From: Variovorax ginsengisoli
Lineage (GTDB): Bacteria > Pseudomonadota > Gammaproteobacteria > Burkholderiales > Burkholderiaceae_C
Assembly (NCBI RefSeq): GCF_030486595.1
Contig: NZ_JAUJZH010000011.1
Location: forward strand, 62,001 to 126,000
Direction of reading: 5' to 3'
DNA length: 64,000 nt
Of this stretch, positions 45,424 through 54,859 are shown piece after piece (the stretch's first letter is position 1; every line of letters starts with the position of its first letter). A program made the position numbers and the translations under genes. The notes under the pieces were generated by a model. The model saw only the letters and a list, made by a program, of their open reading frames with translations, had not been told where the DNA came from and did no database searches.

Positions 45424-46683
45424 ATGCCCCTCCTCAACGCCTTCTACGCCCAGTCCGGCGGCGTCACCTCCGTGATCAACGCCTCGGCCTGCGGCGTGAT
45501 CGAGACGGCGCGCCGGCATCCCGATCGCATCGGCCATGTCTACGCCGGCCGCAACGGCATCCTCGGTGCGCTCACCGAGGACCTGATCGACACCGGCCGC
45601 GAGTCGGCCGAGGCGATCGCGGCGCTGCGCAGCACGCCCAGCGGCGCCTTCGGGTCCTGCCGCTACAAGCTCAAGTCGCTCGACAAGAACCGGCGCGAGT
45701 ACGAGCGCCTGGTCGAGGTCTTCAAGGCCCACGACATCGGCTATTTCTTCTACAACGGCGGCGGCGATTCGGCCGACACCTGCTTCAAGCTGAGCCAGCT
45801 GTCGCAGTCGCTGGGCTATCCGCTGCAAGCGATCCACGTGCCCAAGACCATCGACAACGACCTGCCACTGACCGACTGCTGTCCGGGCTTCGGCTCGGTC
45901 GCCAAGTACGTGGCGGTGTCGACGCTCGAAGCCTCGATGGACGTGCGTTCGATGGCTGCGACCTCCACCAAGGTCTTCGTGATCGAGGTGATGGGCCGCC
46001 ACGCCGGCTGGATCGCCGCGGCCGGCGGGCTGGTGGCCGACCAGGGCATCCCGGTCGTGATCCTGTTCCCGGAGATTCCCTTTGACCAGCCGGCCTTCCT
46101 GGCCCGGGTCGACGCGCTGGTCAAGTACCACGGCTACTGCACGGTGGTGGTGTCCGAAGGCTGCCACCATCCTGACGGCAGCTTCCTCGCCGAGCAGGGC
46201 ACCAAGGATGCCTTCGGCCATGCGCAGCTCGGCGGTGCCGCCCCGGTGGTGGCGCAGATGGTCAAGGAGGCGCTGGGCCACAAGTTCCACTGGGCGGTCG
46301 CCGACTACCTGCAGCGGGCGGCGCGGCACATCGCGTCGGCCACCGACGTCAAGCAGGCCTATGAACTCGGCCAGCGCGCGGTCGAGCTGGCGCTGGAGGG
46401 ACGCAACGCGGTGATGCCGACCATCGAGCGGATTTCCGACGTCCCCTACGACTACCAGCTCGGCACGGCATCGCTCGATGCGGTGGCCAATGCCGAGAAA
46501 TTCATGCCGCGCGATTTCATCTCGGACGACGGCTGGGGCATCACCGACAAATGCCGGCGTTACCTGCTGCCGCTGATCCAGGGCGAGGACTACCCGGCTT
46601 ATCGCGACGGACTGCCGGTCTACGTAACACTGGAGAACGTCGCGGTGCCGAAGAAGCTGCCGCGGTTCGAGGTCGCTGGATGA
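45424..46683 (+). CDS. 6-phosphofructokinase, PPi-dependent type
   Basis: A 419-residue phosphofructokinase. NAFYAQSGGVTSVINASA forms the N-terminal phosphate loop. VPKTIDNDLPLTD holds the catalytic Asp, and VIEVMGRHAGWIAAAG with VSEGCHHPDG completes the active site. The phosphodonor loop reads NGGGDSADT, not the GGDGS of ATP-PFK, with Asp where ATP enzymes have Gly. This pattern is associated with pyrophosphate-dependent enzymes. PPi-PFK would make the step reversible and fits organisms that mostly run gluconeogenesis. It lies 44 bp after the acyl-CoA dehydrogenase. Confidence 0.87.
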   Translation: MPLLNAFYAQSGGVTSVINASACGVIETARRHPDRIGHVYAGRNGILGALTEDLIDTGRESAEAIAALRSTPSGAFGSCRYKLKSLDKNRREYERLVEVFKAHDIGYFFYNGGGDSADTCFKLSQLSQSLGYPLQAIHVPKTIDNDLPLTDCCPGFGSVAKYVAVSTLEASMDVRSMAATSTKVFVIEVMGRHAGWIAAAGGLVADQGIPVVILFPEIPFDQPAFLARVDALVKYHGYCTVVVSEGCHHPDGSFLAEQGTKDAFGHAQLGGAAPVVAQMVKEALGHKFHWAVADYLQRAARHIASATDVKQAYELGQRAVELALEGRNAVMPTIERISDVPYDYQLGTASLDAVANAEKFMPRDFISDDGWGITDKCRRYLLPLIQGEDYPAYRDGLPVYVTLENVAVPKKLPRFEVAG

Positions 46684-46901
46684 ACGCGGCCCAGCGCCCC
46701 GATCCGTCGCGCTGCCCGTTGTGCGGGGAGTCGAACCGTTGCGCACTGGAGATCGAGCGCGAGACCGGCCAGGCGCAGCCTCCCTGCTGGTGCATGGGGG
46801 CGGATTTCAGCGAGGGACTGCTGGCGCGAGTGCCGGAGGGGCAGCGGCGCATGGCCTGCATCTGCGCGCGCTGCGGGGCGCAGGACGCGCTTCAGGACTG
46901 A
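46680..46901 (+). CDS. Cysteine-rich CWC family protein
   Basis: A 73-residue cytoplasmic protein with the family pattern CPLCGESNRCALE, then QPPCWC (the CWC signature), then CICARCG. The seven cysteines probably bind zinc. The function is unknown. Its ATG overlaps the PFK stop (ATGA), so it depends on that transcript. Its 3' end overlaps the convergent metallopeptidase-like gene by 10 bp. Confidence 0.85.
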   Translation: MNAAQRPDPSRCPLCGESNRCALEIERETGQAQPPCWCMGADFSEGLLARVPEGQRRMACICARCGAQDALQD

Positions 46902-48190
46902 GCCACCGGCGGCTCTTCCTTGGCCGCCATTGCCGGCAACCCGCCGCGCTCGCGCTGCTCGATGATCACCTGGTGGATGAACTGCAGCTTGCCCACCGCC
47001 GCGCGGGGCAGCACGAAGGGGTAGTAGTCGGGCTGGCCCATGCTGCGCGACAGCTCGTTCAGCACGTTGGTCAGCCGCACCCAGCCATTGAGGAAATCGA
47101 GGAAACGGCCTGCCTCGGCGTGCTCCGGCTGCCAGAGGTCCGACGGCCCGAACAGGTCGCTCGTCAGTTCGACGTTCTGCGCGTCGACGCCGAAGCTCAC
47201 CGCGGTGTCGGCAGTGTCCGCCATGTGCAGGTAGTGGGCCCAGGTCTCGGCCCAGTCCTCCCAGGGATGCGAGCTCGCGTAGCTGGTCACAAAGCGATCG
47301 GCCCAGTCGAGCGGCGGACCGTTGTCGTAGTGGTTGCGCAAGGCCGCGGCGTAGTCGTCGCGTTCGTCCCCGAAGAGCTGGCGGAAGCCGTCGACCCACG
47401 GTGTCGGCGCCACCAGCAGGTCCCAGTAGTAGTGGCCGATCTCGTGCCGGAAGTGGCCCAGCAAGGTCCGGTAGGGCTCGCGCATCTCGGCCCGGATGCG
47501 CTCGCGCACGGCGTCCTCGGCCTCCTCGGCATTCAGCGTGATGACGCCCATCTCGTGGCCGGTCATGACATGCGGTCCGCCCGGCACGTGGCTCAGGAAG
47601 TCGAAGGCCAGGCCGTGCCCCGGGTCGCTCAGGCGCGTGACCACCGGCAGGCCGAGCGCGAGCAGCTGCGAGATCAGCCGGCGCTTGGCCAGTTCGAGGC
47701 TCAGCCAGAGCGCGCCGTTGCTCTCCACCGATAGGTCGGGAATGGTCCGCGTCACGCTGCACGACAGGCACAAGCCAGGCACCAGGCCCTCGGTGTTGAA
47801 GGCCGGGTCGTCACCCTCGCGCGGCGCCGGCACCATCCAGTTGCAGGCAGCCGGCGTCATGAGGTTGGCGCAACGCCGGTAAGCCTTGCCGTGGACGTCG
47901 CCGAAGAGCGTGAAGGTGTCGGCTTCGGCGCCCTCGAAACTGGCAGGCGCGAGCGGCACCACGCCGAGCCGCTCGACCACGTAGCCGAGCGGCGTCAGGC
48001 AGGCCAGGCACTGGCTGTTGCGCAGGAACACCGGGCGGCCGCACTGGCACTGGTAGGCCCGGCTCAGTGTCGGCACCTGCAGCTCGGAGGCCAGCGAGCC
48101 GCCGGTGTCGGCGCTGTCGGCGGCGCTGCCGTCGGCTTCGAGCGGATCGGGGACGGCGTCGGGGCTGTTGTTCTGGTTCTGGGCTTGCAT
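46892..48190 (-). CDS. Putative zinc-binding metallopeptidase with N-terminal zinc ribbon
   Basis: A 432-residue soluble protein. A zinc ribbon (about 48-72: CQCGRPVFLRNSQCLACLTP) and further cysteine pairs (CNWMV, LCLSCS) precede the body. A gluzincin-like HFRHEIGHYYWD motif near residue 265 gives HEIGH, the HExxH metal site. A downstream HPWEDWAETWAHYLH supplies a Glu and a third His. This arrangement marks a conserved family of putative zinc peptidases without known substrates. ATG 48190 was chosen. It is divergent from the DHA2 exporter. Confidence 0.85.
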   Translation of the reverse strand: MQAQNQNNSPDAVPDPLEADGSAADSADTGGSLASELQVPTLSRAYQCQCGRPVFLRNSQCLACLTPLGYVVERLGVVPLAPASFEGAEADTFTLFGDVHGKAYRRCANLMTPAACNWMVPAPREGDDPAFNTEGLVPGLCLSCSVTRTIPDLSVESNGALWLSLELAKRRLISQLLALGLPVVTRLSDPGHGLAFDFLSHVPGGPHVMTGHEMGVITLNAEEAEDAVRERIRAEMREPYRTLLGHFRHEIGHYYWDLLVAPTPWVDGFRQLFGDERDDYAAALRNHYDNGPPLDWADRFVTSYASSHPWEDWAETWAHYLHMADTADTAVSFGVDAQNVELTSDLFGPSDLWQPEHAEAGRFLDFLNGWVRLTNVLNELSRSMGQPDYYPFVLPRAAVGKLQFIHQVIIEQRERGGLPAMAAKEEPPVAQS

Positions 48191-48308
48191 GGCGGTCTGG
48201 ATCGCGTGCGGGGACGGCGAATGATTGTGGCTGCGCGCATCGGGGCGCGGAGCGGTGCAAACGCCGATATCCTTGTAGGACGGCCGAGCGCGGCAATTTC
48301 CCTCCTTG

Positions 48309-49766
48309 ATGAACAATCCTCCCCCGCAGTCCCTGAGCAACCGCTACGGCGAGCGCTACCGCTGGCTCCTGCTCGTCTCGGTCATGGTCGGCGTGATGGC
48401 CTCGATCATGTCGTCGACGATCGTCAACGTCGCCATCCCCGGCATGAGCCACCATTTCTCGCTCGGCCAGGAGCGGGCCCAGTGGGTCAGCTCGGGCTTC
48501 ATGGTGGCGATGACGGTGTCGATGCTGACCACGCCCTGGCTGCTCTCGCGCTACGGCTACCGGCGCACCTACGTCGGCACCATGGTGCTGCTGCTCGCCG
48601 GCGGGATGACGGGCGGACTGGCGACCGATTTCACGCTGGTGTTGGCCGCACGCGTGGCCGAGGGGCTGGCGGCCGGGGTCGTACAGCCGATCCCGGCGAT
48701 CATCATCCTGCGCGCCTTCCAGCCCCACGAGCAGGGCCGTGCCAGCGGCATCTTCGGCATGGGCGTGGTGCTGGCGCCGGCCATCGGACCGAGCATCGGC
48801 GGGGTGCTGGTCGACCTGTTCGGCTGGCGCTCGATCTTCTTCATGGTGGTGCCCTTCTGCCTGGCGTCGATCTGGCTGGCCTACAAGTTCGTGCCGACCA
48901 CCGCGCCCGGCGGCGTGGTCGCGGCACGCAGCGAAGGCCTCGACTGGCGCGGCCTGGCGCTCGGCACGATCGGCACGCTCTGCCTGCTGAACGGCCTGGT
49001 CGCGCTGCGCGGCGAGTCGGCCCTGCACGCGACGCTGCTGCTGGCCGGCGCCGGCATCGCCTTCGGCGCTTTCGTTGCGTGGCAAAAGCGCCTGGCCGCG
49101 AGCGGCGGCGCGCCGTTGATGAACCTGGCCCTGTTCCAGTACCGCCCGTTCGCGATGGGCAGCGTGGTCGCCTTCATCTACGGCACGGCGCTGTTCGGCT
49201 CGACCTACCTGCTGCCGGTCTACATGCAGGTCGGGCTGCAGCTGTCGGCGTCTCACGTCGGCACCATCCTGCTGCCGGCCGGCATCGTGCTCGCGATCAC
49301 CATCGCGGGCGTGGGCCGGCTGGCCGACCGGCATCCGACCTGGCTGCTGGTGTGCACCGGGCTGCTGCTGCTGGCCGTCTCCTTCGCGCTGATGGTGGTG
49401 CTGAAGCTCGACAGTGCGCTCTGGCTGCTGGTGGCCTTCGCGGTCATCGGGCGCATCGGACTCGGTTTCATCCTGCCCTCGCTCAACCTGGGCTCGATGC
49501 GGCCGCTGGCCAAGCCGCTGATTCCCCAGGGCGCCAGCGCCATCAACTTCCTGCGCATGCTCGGCGGCGCCGCTGGTGTCAGCCTGTGCGCGATCGTGCT
49601 CGAGTGGCGGTTGGCGGCCCATGGCGATTCGCTCGCCAACGCGGCGACCAGCCCGGCGCGGCTGGCGGCCTTCGACGAGGTGTTCCTGATGCTGGCGGGC
49701 CTGTGTGCGCTGGCGATCGTCGCGGCCTGGCAGCTGCGGGTAAAGCCGTCCGCCGCGCAGCCATGA
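48309..49766 (+). CDS. DHA2-family MFS multidrug exporter (EmrB-like)
   Basis: A 485-residue, 14-helix drug:H+ antiporter. After a 20-residue polar start the first helix reads WLLLVSVMVGVMASIMSSTIVNVAI, followed by motif A-like RYGYRRTYVG after helix 2. Motif C is present as GMGVVLAPAIGPSIGGVL. The family usually exports hydrophobic or anionic toxins through a three-part pump with EmrA and an outer-membrane protein. No emrA-like gene is adjacent, so it may act alone. ATG 48309 follows CCTCC/TTG; an in-frame TTG directly precedes it. Confidence 0.88.
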   Translation: MNNPPPQSLSNRYGERYRWLLLVSVMVGVMASIMSSTIVNVAIPGMSHHFSLGQERAQWVSSGFMVAMTVSMLTTPWLLSRYGYRRTYVGTMVLLLAGGMTGGLATDFTLVLAARVAEGLAAGVVQPIPAIIILRAFQPHEQGRASGIFGMGVVLAPAIGPSIGGVLVDLFGWRSIFFMVVPFCLASIWLAYKFVPTTAPGGVVAARSEGLDWRGLALGTIGTLCLLNGLVALRGESALHATLLLAGAGIAFGAFVAWQKRLAASGGAPLMNLALFQYRPFAMGSVVAFIYGTALFGSTYLLPVYMQVGLQLSASHVGTILLPAGIVLAITIAGVGRLADRHPTWLLVCTGLLLLAVSFALMVVLKLDSALWLLVAFAVIGRIGLGFILPSLNLGSMRPLAKPLIPQGASAINFLRMLGGAAGVSLCAIVLEWRLAAHGDSLANAATSPARLAAFDEVFLMLAGLCALAIVAAWQLRVKPSAAQP

Positions 49767-49790
49767 GCCCGCTTCAGGTCTAATAGCCGC

Positions 49791-50555
49791 ATGTGCCAGC
49801 TGCTCGGAATGAACTGCAACACGCCGACCGACGTGACCTTCAGCTTCACGGGCTTCGCCCAGCGCGGCGGCCGCACGGATCACCACGCCGACGGCTGGGG
49901 CATCGCCTTCTTCGAAGACCGGGGGCTGCGGCATTTCGTCGACCATCAGCCGGCCTGCGAGTCGCCGGTGGCCGAGCTGATCCGGCGCTACCCGATCCAG
50001 AGCCGCAACGTCATCGCCCATATCCGCAAGGCGACGCAGGGCGCGGTCAACCTGCAGAACTGCCACCCGTTCGTGCGCGAGCTGTGGGGCCGCTACTGGG
50101 TGTTCGCGCACAACGGCGACCTGAAGGATTTCCGGCCCCGTCTGCACGGCAACTTCCATCCCGTCGGCAGCACCGACAGCGAACACGCGTTCTGCTGGAT
50201 CATGCAGGAGCTGGCCAAGTCGCATGCCGGCGTGCCGAGCGTCGACGAGCTGACCTTGACCTTGCGCGAACTCGCGCCGCGGCTGGCCGCCCACGGCACC
50301 TTCAACTTCATGCTGTCGAACGGCCAGGCGCTGTGGGCGCATGCCTCGACGCACCTCTGGTACGTCGAGCGCCGGCACCCGTTCTTGACGGCCGAGCTGT
50401 CCGACGAAGACCTGAGCATCGACTTCGCCCAGCACACCACGCCGAACGACCGCGTCGCCGTGGTGGTGACCGCGCCGCTCACGACCAACGAGCAATGGAC
50501 GGCGTTCGCGCCGCAGGAGCTGGCGGTGTTCGTCGACGGACGACGCTGCAGCTGA
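49791..50555 (+). CDS. Class II glutamine amidotransferase (YafJ-like)
   Basis: A 254-residue N-terminal-nucleophile glutaminase. After removal of Met1 the catalytic Cys2 leads CQLLGMNCNTPTDV. RGGRTDHHADGWGIAFFED, ARIRKATQGAVNLQNCHPF-type and AHNGDLKDF stretches form the glutamine site. Related proteins include YafJ and EgtC-type amidohydrolases that act on gamma-glutamyl compounds. The glutathione genes next door make a gamma-glutamyl substrate plausible, but that is inference. It converges on gshB across 72 bp. Confidence 0.9.
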   Translation: MCQLLGMNCNTPTDVTFSFTGFAQRGGRTDHHADGWGIAFFEDRGLRHFVDHQPACESPVAELIRRYPIQSRNVIAHIRKATQGAVNLQNCHPFVRELWGRYWVFAHNGDLKDFRPRLHGNFHPVGSTDSEHAFCWIMQELAKSHAGVPSVDELTLTLRELAPRLAAHGTFNFMLSNGQALWAHASTHLWYVERRHPFLTAELSDEDLSIDFAQHTTPNDRVAVVVTAPLTTNEQWTAFAPQELAVFVDGRRCS

Positions 50556-50582
50556 GGCCTCAAAAAAAAGTTGCCGCGGATT

Positions 50583-50614
50583 CTGGAGACTCTGGGGCCA
50601 GCGTGGCCCTCCAG
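50583..50614 (-). terminator. Possible hairpin between amidotransferase and gshB
   Basis: CTGGAG (50583-50588) pairs with CTCCAG (50609-50614), and inside it GGGCCA pairs with TGGCCC around a 3-base loop. On the minus strand a run of eight T residues (50562-50569) follows, but 13 bp beyond the stem, so a classical terminator is doubtful. It may still end gshB transcripts. Confidence 0.3.
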
Positions 50615-50627
50615 GCGCCGGCGACCT

Positions 50628-51575
50628 TCATCGCCGGACCTCGGCCTCCAGCGCATCGATGAACATCGCCGGCACGTCGAAGCCGGTCTGTTCGGTGATC
50701 TCCTGGAAGCAGGTCGGGCTGGTGACGTTGATCTCGGTCACGGAGTCGCCGATCACGTCGAGGCCGATCAGCAGCAGCCCGCGCGGCGCCAGCGCGCGGC
50801 CCACGGCCTCCGCGATCTCGCGGTTCTTCGGCGTCAGCGGCTGCGCCACGCCCTTGCCGCCGGCCGCCAGGTTGCCGCGCACCTCGGTGCCCTGCGGGAT
50901 GCGGGCCAGCACGAAGGGCACCGGCTCGCCGCCGATGATCAGGATGCGCTTGTCGCCGGCCGCGATCTCGGGCACGAAGCGCTGCACCATGAGGGTCTCG
51001 GCGCCGTTCTTGTTGAGGGTCTCGGTGATCGAGCCCAGGTTGAGCCCGTCTTCGCGGACGCGGAAGATGCCCATGCCGCCCATGCCGTCGAGCGGCTTCA
51101 GGATGATGTCCTTGTGCTCGGCGTGGAAGGCCCGCACGGCCGCCGGGTCGCGCGTGACCAGGGTCGGGCTGGTGAATTGCTGGAACTCCATCACCGCGAG
51201 CTTCTCGGGGTGCTCGCGCAGCGCGGCCGGCTTGTTGACGACCTTCGCGCCTTCGCGCTCGGCCTGGCCCAGCAGGTGCGTGGCGTAGATGTACTCGGCG
51301 TCGAAGGGCGGGTCCTTGCGCATCAGGATCGCATCGAAGCCGTGCAGCGCCGCCTGGCGGCGCGGGGTTTCGGTGAACCAGTCGTCGCCGTTGCCGGTGA
51401 GCGTGATGTCGCGCACGCCGGCCGTCACCGGCTGCCCGGTCTGCCAGCCCAGGTCGCGCGGCTCGCAGGCCGAGATGCCATGGCCGCGGCGCTGGGCCTC
51501 GCGCATCATCGAAAAAGTGGTGTCCTTGTAGATCTTGAATTGCTCGAGCGGGTCGGCGACGAAGAGAATGTTCAC
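50628..51575 (-). CDS. gshB: Glutathione synthetase
   Basis: A 315-residue ATP-grasp ligase joining gamma-glutamylcysteine and glycine. Family sequences include VADPLEQFKIYKDTTFSMM at the N-terminus, LMRKDPPFDAEYIYATHLL, and the ATP-binding KPLDGMGGMGIF. The C-terminal part has VRGNLAAGGKG and LDVIGDSVTEINVTSPT. The start is GTG at 51575, overlapping the benE stop by 4 bases. gshA lies 3.3 kb upstream on the same strand, with kup and benE between, so one long transcript is possible. Confidence 0.97.
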   Translation of the reverse strand: MNILFVADPLEQFKIYKDTTFSMMREAQRRGHGISACEPRDLGWQTGQPVTAGVRDITLTGNGDDWFTETPRRQAALHGFDAILMRKDPPFDAEYIYATHLLGQAEREGAKVVNKPAALREHPEKLAVMEFQQFTSPTLVTRDPAAVRAFHAEHKDIILKPLDGMGGMGIFRVREDGLNLGSITETLNKNGAETLMVQRFVPEIAAGDKRILIIGGEPVPFVLARIPQGTEVRGNLAAGGKGVAQPLTPKNREIAEAVGRALAPRGLLLIGLDVIGDSVTEINVTSPTCFQEITEQTGFDVPAMFIDALEAEVRR

Positions 51576-52819
51576 GGGCTGTTCTTTCCAATAGCGGCTT
51601 TGGCTTCCTGCTTGATCTTGCACGCAGGCGCGATGTCCTTGCCCGGCGCGGCCTTCTTGCGGCCGAGCTGCTGGATGCCCAGCGCCAGCGCACCGGCCAC
51701 CACTCCCCAGAAGGCCGAGCCGATGCCCGCCAGCGTGACGCCCGAGAGCGTGACCAGGAAGGTGATCAGCGCCGCCTCGCGGTGCGTCTCGTCGCGCACG
51801 GCCGCGGCCAGGCCGCCGCCGATGGTGCCGAGCAGCGCCAGGCCTGCGATGGTGGCGACGAGTTCTTTCGGGAAGGCGGTCAAAAGCCCCGTGACGGCAG
51901 CCCCGAACACGCCGATCACGATGTAGATCGCGCCGCAGCTTACCGCCGCCGTGTAGCGCCGTGCCGGGTCTTCGTGCGCTTCGCGGCCCATGCAGATCGC
52001 GGCGGTGATGGCGCTCAGGTTCAGCGCGAAGGCGCCGAAAGGCGCCAGCACCAGCGTGAACAGGCCGCTGATCGTGATCAGCTTCGACACTGGCATGTCG
52101 TAGCCCGCGGCCCGGATCGCGGCCACGCCGGGCAGGTTCTGCGAAGCCATCGTGACGACGAACAGCGGCAGCGCCAGGCTGACCATCGCCTGCCAGCTGA
52201 AGGCCGGCATCGTGAACACCGGCAGCGCCAGGCTGAAATGCACGGCGCTCCAGGCCAGTTCGCCGCGTGCGGCGGCGAAGGCGATGCCCACGCCCAGGGT
52301 CAGCGGCACCGCATAGCGCGGCAGCACCCGCCTGGCCACCAGGTAGGCGCCCAGCATCAGCAGCACCAGCGGCAGCGCGGTCTGGGCGGCGATGAAGGCC
52401 TGCAGGCCGAATCGCGCCAGCACGCCGGCCAGCAGCGCCGAAGCCAGTGCCATCGGGATCTTGTTCATGACGCGCTCGAACCAGCCGGTGGCGCCGGCCA
52501 GCGCGATCAGCAGCGCGCAGACGATGAAGGCGCCGACCGCCTCGTCCATGCCGTAGCCGGCGCCGGCGACCGCCAGCACGGCGGCACCGGGCGTGCTCCA
52601 GGCGATCATCACCGGCTGGCGCCACCACAGCGAGGGAAGCACCGAGGCCAGGCCCATGCCGATGCCCAGCGCCCACATCCAGGACGACACCATCTCGGGC
52701 ATGGCGCCGAAGGCCTGGGCGGCCTGGAACACGATCGCCACCGAACTCGTGAAGCCCACCAGCACGGCGACGAAGCCGGCGGTGAAGGCCGAGAGGCTCA
52801 AATCCTTGAAGAACCGCAT
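51572..52819 (-). CDS. BenE-family benzoate/H+ symporter
   Basis: A 415-residue, roughly 12-helix transporter of the BenE family. The N-terminus FKDLSLSAFTAGFVAVLVGFTSSVAIV and FDQ-type loops (AGYGMDEAVGAFIVCALL, ICMGREAHEDPARR) match the family, including MASQNLPGVAAIRAAGYD. Members take up benzoate or relatives with protons. No benzoate catabolic gene is near, and it is instead coupled by a 4-base overlap to gshB, so the real substrate may differ. It follows kup by 19 bp. Confidence 0.88.
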   Translation of the reverse strand: MRFFKDLSLSAFTAGFVAVLVGFTSSVAIVFQAAQAFGAMPEMVSSWMWALGIGMGLASVLPSLWWRQPVMIAWSTPGAAVLAVAGAGYGMDEAVGAFIVCALLIALAGATGWFERVMNKIPMALASALLAGVLARFGLQAFIAAQTALPLVLLMLGAYLVARRVLPRYAVPLTLGVGIAFAAARGELAWSAVHFSLALPVFTMPAFSWQAMVSLALPLFVVTMASQNLPGVAAIRAAGYDMPVSKLITISGLFTLVLAPFGAFALNLSAITAAICMGREAHEDPARRYTAAVSCGAIYIVIGVFGAAVTGLLTAFPKELVATIAGLALLGTIGGGLAAAVRDETHREAALITFLVTLSGVTLAGIGSAFWGVVAGALALGIQQLGRKKAAPGKDIAPACKIKQEAKAAIGKNSP

Positions 52820-52838
52820 CCCTGGATTGTGCCGGGGC

Positions 52839-54707
52839 CTAGATTTCTATTTTGGAGCCGAGCTCCACCACCGCGTTGTTCGGCAGCCCCAGGAAGTCCG
52901 CCGCCCCGCTCGCGTTGTGGTGCATCTGCGCGAACAGCTTCTCGCGCCAGGGCGCCATGCCGCTGCCGAGCGTCGGGATCACGACGTCGCGCGACAGGAA
53001 GTAGCTGGTCGCCATCGGCTCCAGCTGGCAGCCGCGCAGGCGCGCGTGTTCGAGCGCGCGCGGCAGGTCGATTTCGTTCTTGAAGCCGTAGTGCACCACC
53101 ACCTGCCAGCAGTGATGGCCCAGCGGCTCCATCTCGATGCGCTTGTCCATCGGGATCCAGGGCACCTCGTGGTTGCGCACCGTGACGAACAGGTTCTGGT
53201 CGTGCAGCACCTTGTTGTGCTTCAAGTTGTGCAGCAGCGCATTGGGCACCACGCCCGGCTCGGCGGTCATGAAGACCGCGGTGCCGTCGACCCGCGCCGG
53301 CGGGCTCACGAAGACCGAATCGAGGAAGCCGCGCAGGTCGATGGCCTCGGCCAGCTGGGTCTCGCCCATCAGCCGGCGCCCTTCCTTCCAGGTCAGCATC
53401 AGCGTGAAGATCGAGCCGCCGATCAGCAGCGGGAACCAGCCGCCGTCGAACAGCTTGAGCAGGTTCGAGGCGAAGAACAGGAAGTCGACCACGAAGAAGG
53501 CGCCGGTGGCCGCGATGCACAGGACCAGCGGGTATTTCCAGGCATAGCGGATCACGAAGAAGGTGAGCACCGTGGTGATCAGCATGTCGGTCGTCACCGC
53601 GATGCCGTAGGCGGCCGCCAGGTTGCTCGACGAACGGAACATCACGACCGCCAACACGATCGCCACGAACAGGCCCCAGTTGACGAACGGGATGTAGATC
53701 TGGCCCGCGGTGCGCACGCTGGTGTGCTCGATGTTCATGCGCGGCAGGAAGCCGAGCTGGATCACCTGCCGCGTGACGCTGAAGGCGCCGGTGATCAGGG
53801 CCTGCGAGGCGATCACGGTGGCGGCCGTGGCCAGCAGCACCAGCGGCAGCAGGGCCCACTCGGGCGCCATCATGAAGAACGGGTTCTTCACGGCCAGCGG
53901 GTTCTCGAGCAGCAGCGCGCCCTGGCCGAAGTAGTTGAGCGTCAGGGCCGGCATGACGACCGAGAACCAGGCGATGCGGATCGGCTTCTTGCCGAAGTGG
54001 CCGAGGTCGGCATAGAGCGCCTCGGCACCGGTCACGCACAGCACGGTGGCGCCCAGGATGATGAAGCTGGTGCCCGGGTTCTCCCACATGAAGCGCAGCG
54101 CGTAGAACGGGCTCAGCGCCTTGAGGATCTCCGGATGGGTCAGGATCTGCGTCACGCCGAGCACCGCGATGGCGAAGAACCAGGCCAGTGTGATCGGGCC
54201 GAAGAAGCGGCCGATGCCCGCGGTGCCGTGCTTCTGCAGCGCGAACAGGCAGAACAGCACGACCAGGGTGATCGGGATCACGTAGTGCCTGAACTGCGGC
54301 GACACCACCTCCAGGCCCTCGACCGCCGACAGCACCGAGATCGCCGGCGTGATGACGCCGTCGCCGTAGAACAGCGAGGTGCCGAAGATGCCGACCACCA
54401 GCAGCACCCGGCGCAGCCGCGGCTTGTCGACCACCGCCTGGGAGGCCAGCGCCAGCATCGCGACCAGGCCGCCCTCGCCTTCGTTGTCGGCCCGCAGCAC
54501 CAGCACGACGTACTTCAGCGAGACGATCACCGTCAGCGTCCAGAAGAACATCGACAGGATGCCGTAGACGTTGTCGATCGTGAAAGGCACGTGGCCGTGG
54601 CCGAACACCTCTTTGACCGCATACAGGACGCTCGTGCCGATGTCGCCGTAGACGACACCGATGGCCGCGAGGATCAGCGCAGCGGAGGAGGATTTAGGGG
54701 CGGACAC
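52839..54707 (-). CDS. kup: Low-affinity K+ transporter Kup
   Basis: A 622-residue KUP/HAK/KT potassium-proton symporter, exactly the usual length when started at GTG 54707 ([22 protein letters not shown]). The [21 protein letters not shown]-terminal signature is intact. [32 protein letters not shown] and a cytoplasmic C-terminal region (about 450-622) follow. A second GTG at 54746 would add 13 residues not typical of the family. It sits between gshA and benE in the same direction. Confidence 0.95.
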   Translation of the reverse strand: MSAPKSSSAALILAAIGVVYGDIGTSVLYAVKEVFGHGHVPFTIDNVYGILSMFFWTLTVIVSLKYVVLVLRADNEGEGGLVAMLALASQAVVDKPRLRRVLLVVGIFGTSLFYGDGVITPAISVLSAVEGLEVVSPQFRHYVIPITLVVLFCLFALQKHGTAGIGRFFGPITLAWFFAIAVLGVTQILTHPEILKALSPFYALRFMWENPGTSFIILGATVLCVTGAEALYADLGHFGKKPIRIAWFSVVMPALTLNYFGQGALLLENPLAVKNPFFMMAPEWALLPLVLLATAATVIASQALITGAFSVTRQVIQLGFLPRMNIEHTSVRTAGQIYIPFVNWGLFVAIVLAVVMFRSSSNLAAAYGIAVTTDMLITTVLTFFVIRYAWKYPLVLCIAATGAFFVVDFLFFASNLLKLFDGGWFPLLIGGSIFTLMLTWKEGRRLMGETQLAEAIDLRGFLDSVFVSPPARVDGTAVFMTAEPGVVPNALLHNLKHNKVLHDQNLFVTVRNHEVPWIPMDKRIEMEPLGHHCWQVVVHYGFKNEIDLPRALEHARLRGCQLEPMATSYFLSRDVVIPTLGSGMAPWREKLFAQMHHNASGAADFLGLPNNAVVELGSKIEI

Positions 54708-54754
54708 GGAAGGGCTGCAAAGGGTCGGCGGCGTGCAGCACGCCACGAGGCGCT

Positions 54755-54774
54755 GTTGCGGCCCGTTGCGGCCG
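54755..54774. repeat. Short tandem repeat in the kup leader
   Basis: Two adjoining 10-bp units, GTTGCGGCCC and GTTGCGGCCG, differ by one base. A nearby palindrome, GGCGTGC-A-GCACGCC (54730-54744), lies between them and the kup start. Either could form mRNA structure in the 152-bp spacer after gshA. Chance in GC-rich DNA is possible. Confidence 0.35.
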
Positions 54775-54859
54775 CTGCATCGGCTCCCACCCTCGTCGAC
54801 GTTGTTATGGGGTGGCTATTTTGCCGCCGCCGCGACGGTCTGCAAGTTGCATCGCCAAA

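Noticed and set aside
47811..50495. Long minus-strand open frame (about 890 codons) across the DHA2 exporter and amidotransferase
   Set aside because: It runs antisense to two genes with strong motifs and its product is a histidine/arginine/glutamine-rich shadow.
54708..54859. A K+- or c-di-AMP-responsive riboswitch before kup
   Set aside because: No conserved riboswitch core is recognisable, and such riboswitches are not expected in betaproteobacteria. Only a short palindrome and repeat are present.
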